DNA of 64,000 bases, taken from Bacteroidota bacterium. GTDB taxonomy: Bacteria; Bacteroidota; Bacteroidia; UKL13-3. The notes under the pieces are model-generated. The model ran no database searches. It was given only the letters and a program-made list of their open reading frames with translations, and was not told where the DNA came from. Location: positions 62,001 through 126,000 of the forward strand of contig JAIXWI010000030.1 of NCBI GenBank assembly GCA_027491355.1, read 5' to 3'. Position 1 is the first letter of the stretch, and every line of letters begins with the position of its first letter. Below are positions 15,278 to 25,255 of this stretch, piece after piece. The position numbers and the translations under genes are program-made.

Positions 15278-18200
15278 ATGAAAATACAAGAATTACTGGC
15301 AATTTATAGTCAAACTCCTCAACTTCTGTCTCTAAAAGCTGAACTCAATGGGTCTAAATCGCGAATTCATTTAAATGGAAGTATTGGCTCAGGAATTGCC
15401 ATCATTGCTGGTAGTTATTTTTTAATAGATCCTAAAACAAATGTATTCGTATTCAATGATGATGATGATGCCATAGATTTTTACACCGATTTATGTAATA
15501 TTTTAGAAGGTAAAACAATATGTTTTTACCCTAGTTCCTTCAAAAGGAAATTCTTGCCCGGTTCCTATGAAAATAATTTGGTGTTGGAAAGAGCAGAAAC
15601 TTTAAACCGCTTAAAGAACAATAGCAATCAACTCATCGTTACTACCGCAGATGCCATTACAGAATGGGTAATTGACGAACAAGAACTTGAAAGCAACACC
15701 TACGAAATCAAACAAAACACCAACTTAGACATAGACTTTTTTATAGAGTTCTTAAATGAACATGAATTTGAACGTGTAGATTTTGTTTATGAGCCTGGAA
15801 CCTATAGTATCAGAGGTGGAATCATAGATGTATTCTCTTTTAGCAACGAGCAACCATACAGAATTGAGTTGAATGAAGAAACCATTGAAAGTATCAGAAT
15901 TTTTAATCCAAACGATCAACTTTCTTTAAAAAAAGTAGACCACTTTTACATCATTCCACACATTCAAAAAACCAAAAATAAAAACCAGGATTTCTTTCAC
16001 TATTTACCACCACAAACCAAGTTATGGTTCTATGATATCAACTTGGCCAAGGAACAATTGACCATTGGAACTGAAAAAGCAGAAAAATGGTTCAATACCA
16101 ATACTGAACATGAATTGAATTTCAACAATGCTGCTGCAGTTTGGATGAATGATTCAGATTTTTTAAAAAGTATCAATCCTTTTCATACCATAGAATTTGG
16201 TTCACAAAAGCATTTCAATCAAGGCATTTTTAAGATTGATTTCAAAATGAGCCCTCAACCTGCCTTCCATAAAAATTTCAAACTTTTGATTGCCAATTTA
16301 AATCAAAACACAGCACTCAATTACAATAATATCATTTTCAGTGAAAGCAGCCGACAAATAGAAAGATTGTATACTATTTTTGAAGACTTAGACGGGAAGG
16401 TTCAATTTGAACCAATATACCATGGCATCAGCAATGGTTTTATTGACAACGAATTAAAATTAGCTTGCTACACTGAACGTCTCATATTTGATAGAACAAA
16501 CAGAGGCCGACACCGAGCAAGTTATTCAGGCAATAAAATCCTTTCACTCAAAGAACTCAAAGAGCTCAAACCAGGTGATTATGTAACCCATATTGATCAT
16601 GGAATAGGGAAGTTTGCTGGTCTTGAAAAATTAGAGATCAATGGACATGTTCAAGAAGCAGTAAGGTTGGTATACAAAAATGACGACTTGCTTTATGTCA
16701 GCATCAACTCACTGCATAAAATAACCAAATATTTAGGGAAAGAAGGAACAGCACCAAGAATGAATAAACTGGGCTCGGATGCCTGGGAAAAACTCAAATC
16801 CACTACCAAGAAAAAAGTAAAAGACATTGCCAGAGATTTGATAAAACTTTATGCCAAACGAAAATCTCAAACCGGGCACGCTTTTCAGCCAGATAACTTC
16901 ATGCAGATTGAACTAGAAGCATCATTTATGTATGAAGATACTCCTGACCAATTAAAAGCCACATTAGAGCTTAAAAAAGACATGGAAAGTCCACATCCTA
17001 TGGACCGGTTAATTTGTGGCGATGTAGGATTTGGGAAAACTGAAGTTGCTATCCGTGCAGCGTTCAAAGCAATCTGTGATAGTAAACAAGTGGCAGTGCT
17101 TGTGCCAACAACCATTTTAGCCAATCAACATTTTAGAACATTCAAAGAAAGACTCAAAGATTTTCCTTGTACCATCGATTATGTAAACAGATTTAAAAGT
17201 GCTGCTGAAACCAAAAAAGTATTAGAAGCAGTAAAAGAAGGGAAAATTGATTTATTGATAGGCACCCATAAATTACTCAACAAAGCAGTTGAATTCAAAG
17301 ACCTAGGGTTACTGATCATAGACGAAGAACAAAAATTTGGAGTTGCTGCTAAAGAAAAATTAAAAGCGCTTAAAACCAATGTCGACACCTTAACATTAAC
17401 CGCAACACCGATACCAAGAACCTTACATTTTTCATTGATGGGAGCAAGAGACTTATCTGTTATTAATACACCACCACCCAACAGACAACCTGTAAATACA
17501 GAACTGCACAATTACAATGAAAGTATCATACAAGAAGCTATCTTACATGAAGTAGAAAGAGGCGGACAAGTATTCTTTGTTCACCATCGAGTAAAAGACA
17601 TTTATGAAATAGCAGATAACATAACTAGAATTTGTCCTGGAGTTAAAGTAGGTGTGGCACATGGCCAATTAGAAGGAGAAAAGCTCGAAGATGTCATGAT
17701 CAAATTCATAGAAGGAGAATATGATGTGTTGGTTGCAACTACCATTATTGAGGCTGGGTTAGATATTCCAAATGCCAATACCATCATCATTAACAATGCA
17801 AACATGTTTGGCTTGAGTGACCTCCACCAAATGAGAGGAAGGGTTGGTAGAAGTAATAAAAAAGCCTTTTGTTATTTATTGGTTCCAGGAATTATATCAC
17901 TTACGAATGATGCAAGAAGAAGGTTACAAGCCATTGAAGAATTCAGCGACCTAGGAAGTGGTTTCAATGTTGCAATGAGAGATTTAGATATCAGAGGTGC
18001 AGGTAATTTATTAGGCGGTGAACAGAGCGGATTCATTGCAGAAATTGGCTTTGAAATGTACCATAAAATTTTGGATGAAGCCATTCATGAATTAAAGGAA
18101 GATGAGTTTGCTGACTTGTTTCAAAACGAAGATAAATCTTACAAATTAGAAGCGAGAGACTGTAATTTAGAAACAGATTTTGAAGCATTGATACCAGACA

Positions 18201-18628
18201 AGTACATTAGAAATTCAGCTGAACGTTTGGCTATTTATAACCAACTGGCACAATTAAAAACTGAAGCCAATATCCATGAATTTAAAGCTGGTTTAGTTGA
18301 TAGATTTGGAAAATCTCCAAAACAACTAGAAGATTTATTAGATTTAATAAGGGTAAGAGAACTTGGTAAAAAAATTGGTTTTGAAAGAATGGTATTGAAA
18401 GCAAATAGAATGTCTGCTTACTTTCCTAATGAACACAACCAAACCTATTTTCAATCTGAAAAATTTGCACAAATCCTGCAATATGTTCAAAAGCATTCAC
18501 ACAAGATGAACCTGAAACAAAGCGGATCATTTTTATTGTTACAAATTCAGCCAATCCATACCATTCAGCAGTCATTGCATGAATTAAATGCACTGTTTAC
18601 ACAATTAAACCTGGTTCCTATTTCCTAA
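15278..18628 (+). CDS. mfd: transcription-repair coupling factor Mfd
   Basis: A 1116-residue DNA translocase that removes RNA polymerase stalled at lesions and recruits UvrA. Domains: N-terminal UvrB-like region (about 1-330), the RNA-polymerase-interacting CarD-like domain beginning GDYVTHIDHGIGKFAG, the RecG-like helicase with Walker A GDVGFGKTE, the DEEQ box LLIIDEEQKFG and motif III TLTATPIPRTL, the translocation (TRG) motif after motif VI MRGRVGRS, and a C-terminal TRCF autoinhibitory domain. The first ATG of the frame (15278) is used; the frame extends upstream only through a TTG that lies in the promoter. Its 3' end overlaps a small minus-strand lipoprotein gene by 11 bp. Confidence 0.96.
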   Translation: MKIQELLAIYSQTPQLLSLKAELNGSKSRIHLNGSIGSGIAIIAGSYFLIDPKTNVFVFNDDDDAIDFYTDLCNILEGKTICFYPSSFKRKFLPGSYENNLVLERAETLNRLKNNSNQLIVTTADAITEWVIDEQELESNTYEIKQNTNLDIDFFIEFLNEHEFERVDFVYEPGTYSIRGGIIDVFSFSNEQPYRIELNEETIESIRIFNPNDQLSLKKVDHFYIIPHIQKTKNKNQDFFHYLPPQTKLWFYDINLAKEQLTIGTEKAEKWFNTNTEHELNFNNAAAVWMNDSDFLKSINPFHTIEFGSQKHFNQGIFKIDFKMSPQPAFHKNFKLLIANLNQNTALNYNNIIFSESSRQIERLYTIFEDLDGKVQFEPIYHGISNGFIDNELKLACYTERLIFDRTNRGRHRASYSGNKILSLKELKELKPGDYVTHIDHGIGKFAGLEKLEINGHVQEAVRLVYKNDDLLYVSINSLHKITKYLGKEGTAPRMNKLGSDAWEKLKSTTKKKVKDIARDLIKLYAKRKSQTGHAFQPDNFMQIELEASFMYEDTPDQLKATLELKKDMESPHPMDRLICGDVGFGKTEVAIRAAFKAICDSKQVAVLVPTTILANQHFRTFKERLKDFPCTIDYVNRFKSAAETKKVLEAVKEGKIDLLIGTHKLLNKAVEFKDLGLLIIDEEQKFGVAAKEKLKALKTNVDTLTLTATPIPRTLHFSLMGARDLSVINTPPPNRQPVNTELHNYNESIIQEAILHEVERGGQVFFVHHRVKDIYEIADNITRICPGVKVGVAHGQLEGEKLEDVMIKFIEGEYDVLVATTIIEAGLDIPNANTIIINNANMFGLSDLHQMRGRVGRSNKKAFCYLLVPGIISLTNDARRRLQAIEEFSDLGSGFNVAMRDLDIRGAGNLLGGEQSGFIAEIGFEMYHKILDEAIHELKEDEFADLFQNEDKSYKLEARDCNLETDFEALIPDKYIRNSAERLAIYNQLAQLKTEANIHEFKAGLVDRFGKSPKQLEDLLDLIRVRELGKKIGFERMVLKANRMSAYFPNEHNQTYFQSEKFAQILQYVQKHSHKMNLKQSGSFLLLQIQPIHTIQQSLHELNALFTQLNLVPIS

Positions 18629-18755
18629 TCAGACCATCTTTTGAATATCGATTGTGAGAACGTTTTTCTTGGTCTTCTACACTCGGACATCTTTTAACTT
18701 TACAAGCAGTTAAAATGCTTGAACTTATTAATAATACAAAAGTTATTTTTTTCAT
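18618..18755 (-). CDS. small lipoprotein of 45 residues
   Basis: Translating the minus strand from the ATG at 18755 gives a textbook lipoprotein signal: MKK, a hydrophobic stretch (ITFVLLISSS), and the lipobox ILTAC with Cys18. The mature part is only 28 residues, basic and polar (KVKRCPSVEDQEKRSHNR...), with one further Cys23. It ends in TAG at 18618-18620, inside the convergent 3' end of mfd. It is too short for domain assignment. The terminator of the upstream histone-like gene lies 20 bp before its start, so it probably has its own promoter or is read by leak-through. Confidence 0.65.
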   Translation of the reverse strand: MKKITFVLLISSSILTACKVKRCPSVEDQEKRSHNRYSKDGLIRK

Positions 18756-18775
18756 TTTTAAAAGTTTAGAATAAA

Positions 18776-18805
18776 AAAAAAGACCCCACAATTGAGGTCT
18801 TTTTT
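18776..18805 (-). terminator. intrinsic terminator after the histone H1-like gene
   Basis: Ten base pairs of stem (AAAAAAGACC / GGTCTTTTTT) with a 10-nt loop, followed on the minus strand by further U. It lies 17 bp past the stop of the Ala/Lys/Pro protein. Confidence 0.8.
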
Positions 18806-18821
18806 ATAAAAGTAATGTTGA

Positions 18822-19058
18822 TTACTTAGAAGCTTTCTTAGGAGCAGCTTTCTTAGCAGCAGCTTTCTTAGGAGCAGCTTTCTTAGCAGCAGCTTTTTTA
18901 GGAGCAGCTTTCTTAGCAGCAGCTTTTTTAGGAGCAGCTTTCTTAGCAGCAGCTTTCTTAGGAGCAGCTTTCTTAGCAGCAGCTTTTTTAGGAGCAGCTT
19001 TCTTAGCAGCGCTCTTAGTTGGAGCAGCAGCTTTTTTAGTTTTTTTGGTTGTTGCCAT
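18822..19058 (-). CDS. histone H1-like Ala/Lys/Pro repeat protein
   Basis: A 78-residue extremely basic protein containing almost only Ala, Lys and Pro. After MATTKKTKKAAAPTKS come six exact copies of the decapeptide AAKKAAPKKA (residues 17-76) and a final SK. The composition matches the C-terminal tail of eukaryotic histone H1 and the bacterial H1-like proteins (for example Chlamydia Hc2, Bordetella BpH1), which bind DNA without sequence preference. It should be intrinsically disordered until bound to DNA. It has its own terminator and stands alone between mfd and cinA. Role in nucleoid compaction is inferred from composition only. Confidence 0.75.
   Translation of the reverse strand: MATTKKTKKAAAPTKSAAKKAAPKKAAAKKAAPKKAAAKKAAPKKAAAKKAAPKKAAAKKAAPKKAAAKKAAPKKASK
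18831..19010 (-). repeat. 30-bp tandem repeat, six copies, within the histone-like gene
   Basis: Six in-frame 30-bp units coding for AAKKAAPKKA. Copies differ only at synonymous third positions (TTTCTTA versus TTTTTTA), so the array is a likely site of copy-number change by slippage or recombination. Confidence 0.9.
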
Positions 19059-19554
19059 GTTTTTAAAAATTTGATTGATTACGAAAACAAAGTTATAAGC
19101 CTAAAAAACAAATTCAAGTGTTCTATAAAATTGGCATCAAAAAAATGAGTATCAAAACTGTTGATAACTCAAAATACAAGCATACATTCATTTAAAAAAC
19201 TGAAAAATCTGAAGCAAAATTTTAAAATAAATTCCGTTTTAAAAAAACATTTTTTATGTAATTAAGTTAGACATGAATCAGCATTAATTAAATCTATAAT
19301 TGCAACATGTAAATTTTACAACATCTGTAATTACCAATATTTACAAGCAACTCAAAGATTATAATTTCAATACTCATCTACTAAGTTCAAAATTGATTTT
19401 AAAAATCTGCATTGAAATTGTATCTTTAGAATCAGAAAAAATTTTAATTCAAAAAACAATCAGTATATTTTTTTATACAGCCATAAAAGCAATTCACATT
19501 GAATTAAAATTTTGTGCAAAATTAATTTTAACAAGCAACTGAAATAAGATAAAA
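19059..19554. other. 496-bp AT-rich intergenic region, no gene seen
   Basis: Very AT-rich sequence between the divergent histone-like gene and cinA. The only long open frame (TTG at 19300 to 19542, plus) is rich in Ile, Lys and Asn as expected of random AT-rich DNA, lacks an ATG start and shows no motif, so I do not call it. It must hold promoters for both flanking genes, but I cannot point to a convincing TTG/TAnnTTTG pair. Confidence 0.6.
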
Positions 19555-20799
19555 ATGAAAGCAGAAATCATCACAATTGGAGATGAATTGTTAATAGGTC
19601 AAGTGACCGATACAAACTCTACATGGATTGCACAACAATTGAATGACATCGGCATTCAAATGCATTTTAAAAGTACTGTTTCAGATAACAAGCATTCAAT
19701 ATTGCAAGCGCTGAAAGATGCAGAAAACAGAAGCGATATCATTATACTCACCGGTGGACTAGGACCTACAAAAGATGACATTACTAAACAAACTTTTTGC
19801 GAATACTTCAATAGTCAACTCATTAGAAATAGTAAAGTAGAAAAATGGATTGTAGCTATATTTTCCAATAGAAAACTTCCAATTATAGATGCGAATTTGA
19901 TGCAAGCAGATTTGCCAGAAAATTGCGAGGTTTTATGGAATAGAAGTGGAACTGCACCCGGCATGTTGTTTGAATCAAATCAAAAAATCATTGCAAGCTT
20001 TCCTGGTGTTCCTTTCGAAATGAAAACTATTTTCAAAGAAGAATTCATACCAAAACTACTCCAGTTAAAACAACTACCAACCATCATACACAGAACTATT
20101 CAAACCTGTTCAATAGGCGAAAGCTTTTTAGCTAAAAAAATTGAAGCAATAGAACTGGCTTTACCAAGTCATATTAAGTTAGCATATCTGCCTGCTGTTG
20201 GATTGGTTAGACTTCGCTTCAGTGCTTATGGAAATGATGCCGATGCTTTGAACGCTGAACTCAATGAAATATATAACAAGTTAAATGCTACAATTGGGGA
20301 ATATATTTTTGCAGAAGGTGAAAAATCATTGGCTGAAACCGTTGGGGAATTATTAATTAAAAACAATAAAAATATAGCCTTTGCAGAAAGTTGTACTGGT
20401 GGATTTTTATCTCATTTAATTACAAGTATCCCAGGAAGTTCTCAGTATTTCAAAGGATCAATTGTTGCTTATGACAATGCCATCAAAATGAAAGAACTTA
20501 ATGTCTCAGAAAATATACTCATCAATCATGGAGCTGTTAGTGAAGCCTGTGTATTGACAATGGCTCAAAATATTCGAGACAAATTCAATACAGACTTTGC
20601 AATTGCAACAAGTGGAATTGCAGGACCAGGAGGAGGTACAAATGAAAAACCAGTTGGTACTGTTTGGATTGGAATTGCATCCCCTAATGGAACAAAAGCA
20701 TATCTATTCAACATGGGAGATAACAGAGAAAGAACCATTCTTAGAACTGCATTGATGGCGCTTGATTTGGCTCGTAAAGTATTATTAAAACACGATTGA
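19555..20799 (+). CDS. cinA: CinA family protein (molybdopterin-binding domain plus nicotinamide-nucleotide amidase)
   Basis: A 414-residue two-domain protein. The N-terminal MoCF-biosynthesis/COG1058 domain (1-170) starts MKAEIITIGDELLIGQV and includes LTGGLGPTKDD. The C-terminal CinA/PncC domain (about 255-414) has FAESCTGGFLSHLIT, the nucleophile-region serine, VVAYDN-type strand SIVAYDNAIK, and GIAGPGGGTNEKPVGTVWIG. COG1058 domains have ADP-ribose pyrophosphatase activity and PncC domains deamidate NMN, recycling NAD by-products. The gene is 3 bp upstream of uvrB and likely co-transcribed with it. Confidence 0.93.
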   Translation: MKAEIITIGDELLIGQVTDTNSTWIAQQLNDIGIQMHFKSTVSDNKHSILQALKDAENRSDIIILTGGLGPTKDDITKQTFCEYFNSQLIRNSKVEKWIVAIFSNRKLPIIDANLMQADLPENCEVLWNRSGTAPGMLFESNQKIIASFPGVPFEMKTIFKEEFIPKLLQLKQLPTIIHRTIQTCSIGESFLAKKIEAIELALPSHIKLAYLPAVGLVRLRFSAYGNDADALNAELNEIYNKLNATIGEYIFAEGEKSLAETVGELLIKNNKNIAFAESCTGGFLSHLITSIPGSSQYFKGSIVAYDNAIKMKELNVSENILINHGAVSEACVLTMAQNIRDKFNTDFAIATSGIAGPGGGTNEKPVGTVWIGIASPNGTKAYLFNMGDNRERTILRTALMALDLARKVLLKHD

Positions 20800-20802
20800 T
20801 CC

Positions 20803-22833
20803 ATGAATTTCAAATTGCAATCTAGTTTTAAACCAACTGGAGACCAACCAAAAGCAATTGCTGGTTTATTAGAAGGTATTCATGAGAAGGAAAAATCTCA
20901 AGTGCTGCTTGGTGTTACCGGATCAGGTAAAACATTTACCATTGCCAATGTTATTGCGGAGTTAAATAAACCTACTTTAATAATTAGCCACAACAAAACA
21001 TTGGTTGCACAATTATATGGTGAGTTCAAGCAATTTTTTCCTGAAAATGCTGTTGAATATTTTGTTTCTTATTATGATTATTACCAACCAGAAGCTTTTA
21101 TTCCATCTAGTAATACTTACATAGAAAAAGATTTACAAATCAACGATGAAATAGAAAAACTGCGTTTAAAAACAACATCTTCTTTGCTCTCTGGCAGAAG
21201 AGACATCATTGTACTTGCTTCTGTTAGTTGCATTTTTGGAGCTGGCAATCCAAAAGATTATGAGAACAGTATCATACGGCTTCATAAACATCAAAAAATA
21301 AACAGGAATGATTTGTTGTATGCATTGGTTGACTCGTTATACATTAGAACCACAGCAGATTTTCACAGAGGTAGTTTTAGGGTAAAAGGAGACATTGTTG
21401 ATGTATTTCCTGCTTATGCTGAATTTGCATTTAGGATTTCTTTTTTTGGAAATGAAATAGAACAGCTTTTTGTGATTGACCCATTAACAGGCAAAAAACA
21501 AGAGGAAATAACTGACCTTTCTATATTTCCTGCTAATATATATGTAACACCCAAAGATCAAATTAACCGTGCTATCAGAGAAATTCAAGATGATTTGGTT
21601 TTACAAATAGACTATTTTAAATCGATTGGAAAATACCAAGAAGCAAAAAGATTGGAAGAGCGAACCAATTTTGATTTGGAAATGATTCGAGAGTTGGGAT
21701 ACTGCAGTGGAATTGAAAATTATAGCCGATACCTAGACAACAGAAAACCAGGTGACCGTCCATTTTGTCTATTAGATTATTTTCCAAAGGACTTTTTATT
21801 GGTTGTAGATGAAAGTCATGTAACCATGCCACAAATTAGAGGAATGTATGGTGGCGATAGAAGTAGAAAAGAAAACTTAGTAGAATATGGATTTAGGCTT
21901 CCCTCTGCATTGGACAATAGACCCCTTACCTTTCCTGAATTTGAAAAGGTAATTAACCAAGTTATCTATGTCAGTGCAACGCCTGCAGATTATGAAATCA
22001 GAGAATCTGAGGGCGTGATTGTTGAACAAATTATCAGGCCAACAGGTTTATTAGACCCTGTAATTACTGTTAAACCTACCCTAAACCAGATAGACGATTT
22101 GCTTGAAGAAATTGATGAACGCATTAAAATGGGAGATCGGGTATTGGTGACAACATTGACAAAAAGAATGGCTGAAGAGTTGAGTAAATATTTCACAAAA
22201 CTTTCACTCAAATGCAAATACATTCACAGTGAAATCAAAACGATTGAAAGGGTAGAAATTTTAAGAGACTTAAGACTTGGTAAAATTGATGTTTTGATTG
22301 GTGTGAATTTACTTAGAGAAGGATTGGACTTACCAGAAGTAAGTTTAGTTGCAATCATGGATGCTGATAAGGAAGGCTTCTTGAGAAATGAAAAATCACT
22401 CACGCAAACCATAGGTAGAGCAGCAAGAAATGAAAATGGTAAAGTTATAATGTATGCAGATAAATTAACAGAAAGCATGCGCAAAACCATTGATGAAACT
22501 AATAGAAGAAGGGGTATTCAAATTGCATACAATTTGGAACATGGCATTACCCCGAAAACAGTTTTGAAAAGCAAACAAGAAATTATAGAACAGACATCTG
22601 TTGCCGATGCAACTGAAAAGAGAATTGACCTTGCAGAAATTGAACAAAGCGTTTCCGCAATTGCTGCAGATCCAATATTGGCATACATGAATAAAGAACA
22701 ACTGAGCAAAGCTATAATGGAAAGTAAGCACAAAATGGAAAGTGCTGCAAAGGCAATGGATTTTATGGAGGCTGCAAAATGGAGAGATGAAATGTATGCC
22801 CTAGAGCATATGCTGAATGAAGCTAAAAACTAG
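20803..22833 (+). CDS. uvrB: excinuclease ABC subunit UvrB
   Basis: A 676-residue damage-verifying helicase-like subunit of nucleotide-excision repair. Features: Walker [15 protein letters not shown], the damage-probing beta-hairpin region [21 protein letters not shown] shortened here to its key aromatic residues YDYYQPEA, the DEAD-type box [14 protein letters not shown], helicase motif [11 protein letters not shown], and a C-terminal UVR domain (about 630-670) that contacts UvrC. It follows cinA with a 3-bp gap. Its TAG stop is shared with the convergent UDP-xylose synthase stop in a CTAG. Confidence 0.97.
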   Translation: MNFKLQSSFKPTGDQPKAIAGLLEGIHEKEKSQVLLGVTGSGKTFTIANVIAELNKPTLIISHNKTLVAQLYGEFKQFFPENAVEYFVSYYDYYQPEAFIPSSNTYIEKDLQINDEIEKLRLKTTSSLLSGRRDIIVLASVSCIFGAGNPKDYENSIIRLHKHQKINRNDLLYALVDSLYIRTTADFHRGSFRVKGDIVDVFPAYAEFAFRISFFGNEIEQLFVIDPLTGKKQEEITDLSIFPANIYVTPKDQINRAIREIQDDLVLQIDYFKSIGKYQEAKRLEERTNFDLEMIRELGYCSGIENYSRYLDNRKPGDRPFCLLDYFPKDFLLVVDESHVTMPQIRGMYGGDRSRKENLVEYGFRLPSALDNRPLTFPEFEKVINQVIYVSATPADYEIRESEGVIVEQIIRPTGLLDPVITVKPTLNQIDDLLEEIDERIKMGDRVLVTTLTKRMAEELSKYFTKLSLKCKYIHSEIKTIERVEILRDLRLGKIDVLIGVNLLREGLDLPEVSLVAIMDADKEGFLRNEKSLTQTIGRAARNENGKVIMYADKLTESMRKTIDETNRRRGIQIAYNLEHGITPKTVLKSKQEIIEQTSVADATEKRIDLAEIEQSVSAIAADPILAYMNKEQLSKAIMESKHKMESAAKAMDFMEAAKWRDEMYALEHMLNEAKN

Positions 22834-23804
22834 TCGAATCTGTGTGCACTTTTTTTCAATTCTTCTGGAGAGAGAGACTTGAAGTATTCATAAGTTATTT
22901 TAAGACCTTCTTCCCTATTTATTTTAGGTTCCCATCCCAAAATTTCTTTTGCTCTTGAAATATCAGGTTGACGCTGTTTAGGATCGTCCTTGGGCAATGG
23001 CTTGTGTACCAATTTTTGAGTTGTGCCAGTTAACTTGATGATTTCTTCTGCAAATTGATTGATGGTAATTTCACTCGGATTGCCAATGTTTACAGGATAT
23101 GGATAATCACTCATTAATAACCTGTATATACCTTCAATCAAATCACTTTGGTAACAAAAACTTCTGGTTTGTGTACCGTCGCCAAAGATGGTTAAATCTT
23201 CCCCTCTCAAAGCTTGACCAATAAATGCAGGTAAAACCCTACCGTCATTTAATCGCATTCTTGGACCGTATGTATTAAAAATTCGAACAATGCGTGTTTC
23301 AAGACCATGGTATGTATGGTAAGCCATAGTTATCGCTTCTTGAAATCTTTTCGCCTCATCATAAACTCCTCTTGGACCAACCGGATTTACATTGCCCCAA
23401 TAATCTTCATTTTGTGGGTGAACTGTTGGATCTCCGTATACTTCAGAAGTTGAAGCCACTAAAATCCTTGCTTTTTTGGCCATTGCAAAACCCAACAAAT
23501 TATGGGTCCCTAGAGAGCCAACTTTTAAAGTTTGAATAGGAATCTTCAGGTAGTCGATAGGACTTGCTGGTGAGGCAAAATGTAAAATATAATCTATGTG
23601 ACCTGGTACATGAACATATTTACTGACATCATGATGATAAAATTCAAATTCTTTTAAACCCATTAAATGTTCAATATTCTTGATGTCTCCGGTAATCAAG
23701 TTGTCCATACCAACTACATCAAAACCTTCTTTGATAAATCTGTCACTCAAGTGTGAGCCTAAAAAACCAGCAGCACCAGTGATGAGTATTCTTTTGTTTG
23801 GCAT
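22830..23804 (-). CDS. uxs: UDP-glucuronate decarboxylase (UDP-xylose synthase), NAD-dependent SDR
   Basis: A 324-residue extended short-chain dehydrogenase/reductase that decarboxylates UDP-glucuronate to UDP-xylose. Motifs: NAD-binding [10 protein letters not shown] near residue 10, [11 protein letters not shown], the catalytic [10 protein letters not shown] (Tyr-x3-Lys), [15 protein letters not shown] and a C-terminal [15 protein letters not shown]. These are all close to the UXS subgroup rather than epimerases such as GalE. It sits directly downstream of UDP-glucose dehydrogenase (1-bp gap), which makes its substrate, so the pair is a two-step UDP-Glc to UDP-Xyl operon, presumably for exopolysaccharide or surface glycans. 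Confidence 0.92.
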   Translation of the reverse strand: MPNKRILITGAAGFLGSHLSDRFIKEGFDVVGMDNLITGDIKNIEHLMGLKEFEFYHHDVSKYVHVPGHIDYILHFASPASPIDYLKIPIQTLKVGSLGTHNLLGFAMAKKARILVASTSEVYGDPTVHPQNEDYWGNVNPVGPRGVYDEAKRFQEAITMAYHTYHGLETRIVRIFNTYGPRMRLNDGRVLPAFIGQALRGEDLTIFGDGTQTRSFCYQSDLIEGIYRLLMSDYPYPVNIGNPSEITINQFAEEIIKLTGTTQKLVHKPLPKDDPKQRQPDISRAKEILGWEPKINREEGLKITYEYFKSLSPEELKKSAHRFD

Positions 23805-23805
23805 A

Positions 23806-25131
23806 TTATTTCAATGTGTTGATACCAATACAATAATAATCAAAACCGTTGTCTTTCATTTCCGATAAATCGTAAATATTACGCCCATCAAAAACCAATT
23901 TATTTTTCATTAATCTACCCATGACTTCAAAATTAGGGGTTCTAAACTCAGGCCATTCAGTAATGATTAACAAAGCATCAGCATCAATTAAGGCTTCATT
24001 CATATCTGTTGCATAATGAATTTTGTCTCCTAAATCTTTTTGTGCTTCATGCATTGCAACAGGATCATATGCTTTTACATTTGCTCCCATTTTCAAAAGC
24101 TTTTCAATAATTACCAGAGAAGGTGCTTCTCTCATATCATCGGTTTTAGGCTTGAATGACAATCCCCAAACAGCAAAAACTTTTCCATTTAAATTCCCGT
24201 TAAAATGGGTATTTATTTTATTGAACAAAACACTTTTTTGATCATTATTTACTGCTTCAACAGCATTTAGAATTCTCATGTCATAAGCATTTTCTGCAGC
24301 TGTCTGAATCAATGCTTTTACATCTTTTGGAAAACACGAACCACCATATCCTATTCCAGGATAAATAAAACGGTTTCCAATTCTAGGATCGCTTCCAATA
24401 CCTTTTCTTACCAAATTCACATCTGCACCCATGATTTCACATAGGTTTGCAATGTCATTCATGAAACTAATTTTGGTAGCCAACATGGCATTAGCGGCAT
24501 ATTTGGTCATTTCAGCACTGGGTACATCCATAAATATAATTGGATGACCATTTAACAAAAATGGCTTGTAGAGTTTTCTCATCACATCTTCAGCCTTCTT
24601 AGACTCCACTCCTACAACTATACGGTCTGGCTTCAAGAAATCCTCTATTGCCGCTCCTTCTTTTAAAAATTCAGGATTAGATGCAACATCAAAACTCAAA
24701 TCTTTGCCCCTGTTGTTTAATTCCAATTGAACAGCCTCTCTTACTTTTTGTGCGGTTCCAACTGGAACTGTACTTTTAGTTACGACAACTATGTAATCAT
24801 TGATGTTGGCACCAATTTCTCTTGCTACAGCTATTACGTATTTTAAATCAGCTGATCCATCTTCACCTGGAGGTGTACCAACTGCAATAAAAGCTACATC
24901 TGCATCTGCTAAATTGTCTTTTAAACTTGTTGAAAAATGTAATCTTCCTTTCTCTGAATTACGAATCACCATTTCTTCTAAACCTGGTTCGTAAATTGGC
25001 ATGATGCCATTTTGTAAATTTTCAATTTTTTTATGATCTACATCAATACATACCACTTCTATACCAACTTCAGCAAAACAGGTACCTGTAACCAATCCAA
25101 CATAACCAGTGCCAATTACAACAATTTTCAT
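23806..25131 (-). CDS. ugd: UDP-glucose 6-dehydrogenase
   Basis: A 441-residue enzyme oxidising UDP-glucose to UDP-glucuronate with two NAD+. Motifs: N-terminal Rossmann [17 protein letters not shown], the dimerisation and sugar-binding centre with [11 protein letters not shown], the catalytic cysteine in [16 protein letters not shown], and the C-terminal domain beginning [18 protein letters not shown]. The start is placed at the ATG at 25131 (MKIVVIG), the canonical first residues; the longer open frame upstream is not ATG-initiated. It is the first gene of the ugd-uxs operon. Confidence 0.95.
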   Translation of the reverse strand: MKIVVIGTGYVGLVTGTCFAEVGIEVVCIDVDHKKIENLQNGIMPIYEPGLEEMVIRNSEKGRLHFSTSLKDNLADADVAFIAVGTPPGEDGSADLKYVIAVAREIGANINDYIVVVTKSTVPVGTAQKVREAVQLELNNRGKDLSFDVASNPEFLKEGAAIEDFLKPDRIVVGVESKKAEDVMRKLYKPFLLNGHPIIFMDVPSAEMTKYAANAMLATKISFMNDIANLCEIMGADVNLVRKGIGSDPRIGNRFIYPGIGYGGSCFPKDVKALIQTAAENAYDMRILNAVEAVNNDQKSVLFNKINTHFNGNLNGKVFAVWGLSFKPKTDDMREAPSLVIIEKLLKMGANVKAYDPVAMHEAQKDLGDKIHYATDMNEALIDADALLIITEWPEFRTPNFEVMGRLMKNKLVFDGRNIYDLSEMKDNGFDYYCIGINTLK

Positions 25132-25219
25132 TTTAATAAATTTTATAGACTCAAGCGAAAATAGTGAATTCACCAATTAATTCAACCATTTGCAGAATAT
25201 TTTCAAAGAATGTTTCCTT

Positions 25220-25249
25220 TTGAGAATCTAAATAAAAAATGAATATTTG
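25220..25249 (+). promoter_or_regulatory. promoter of the 25256 outer membrane protein gene
   Basis: TTG at 25220-25222, a 19-nt spacer, then AATATTTG (25242-25249), one mismatch from TAnnTTTG. The expected transcription start falls within a few bases of the ATG at 25256, so the mRNA may be leaderless. Confidence 0.45.
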
Positions 25250-25255
25250 TTCAGA

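Noticed and set aside
18831-19010. Regular 30-bp repeats, considered as a CRISPR array
   Set aside because: The repeats are contiguous with no spacers and encode AAKKAAPKKA in frame.
19300-19542. 80-codon open frame in the cinA upstream gap
   Set aside because: It starts with TTG, is dominated by Ile/Lys/Asn/Leu as random AT-rich DNA would be, has no motif and no promoter; not called as a gene.
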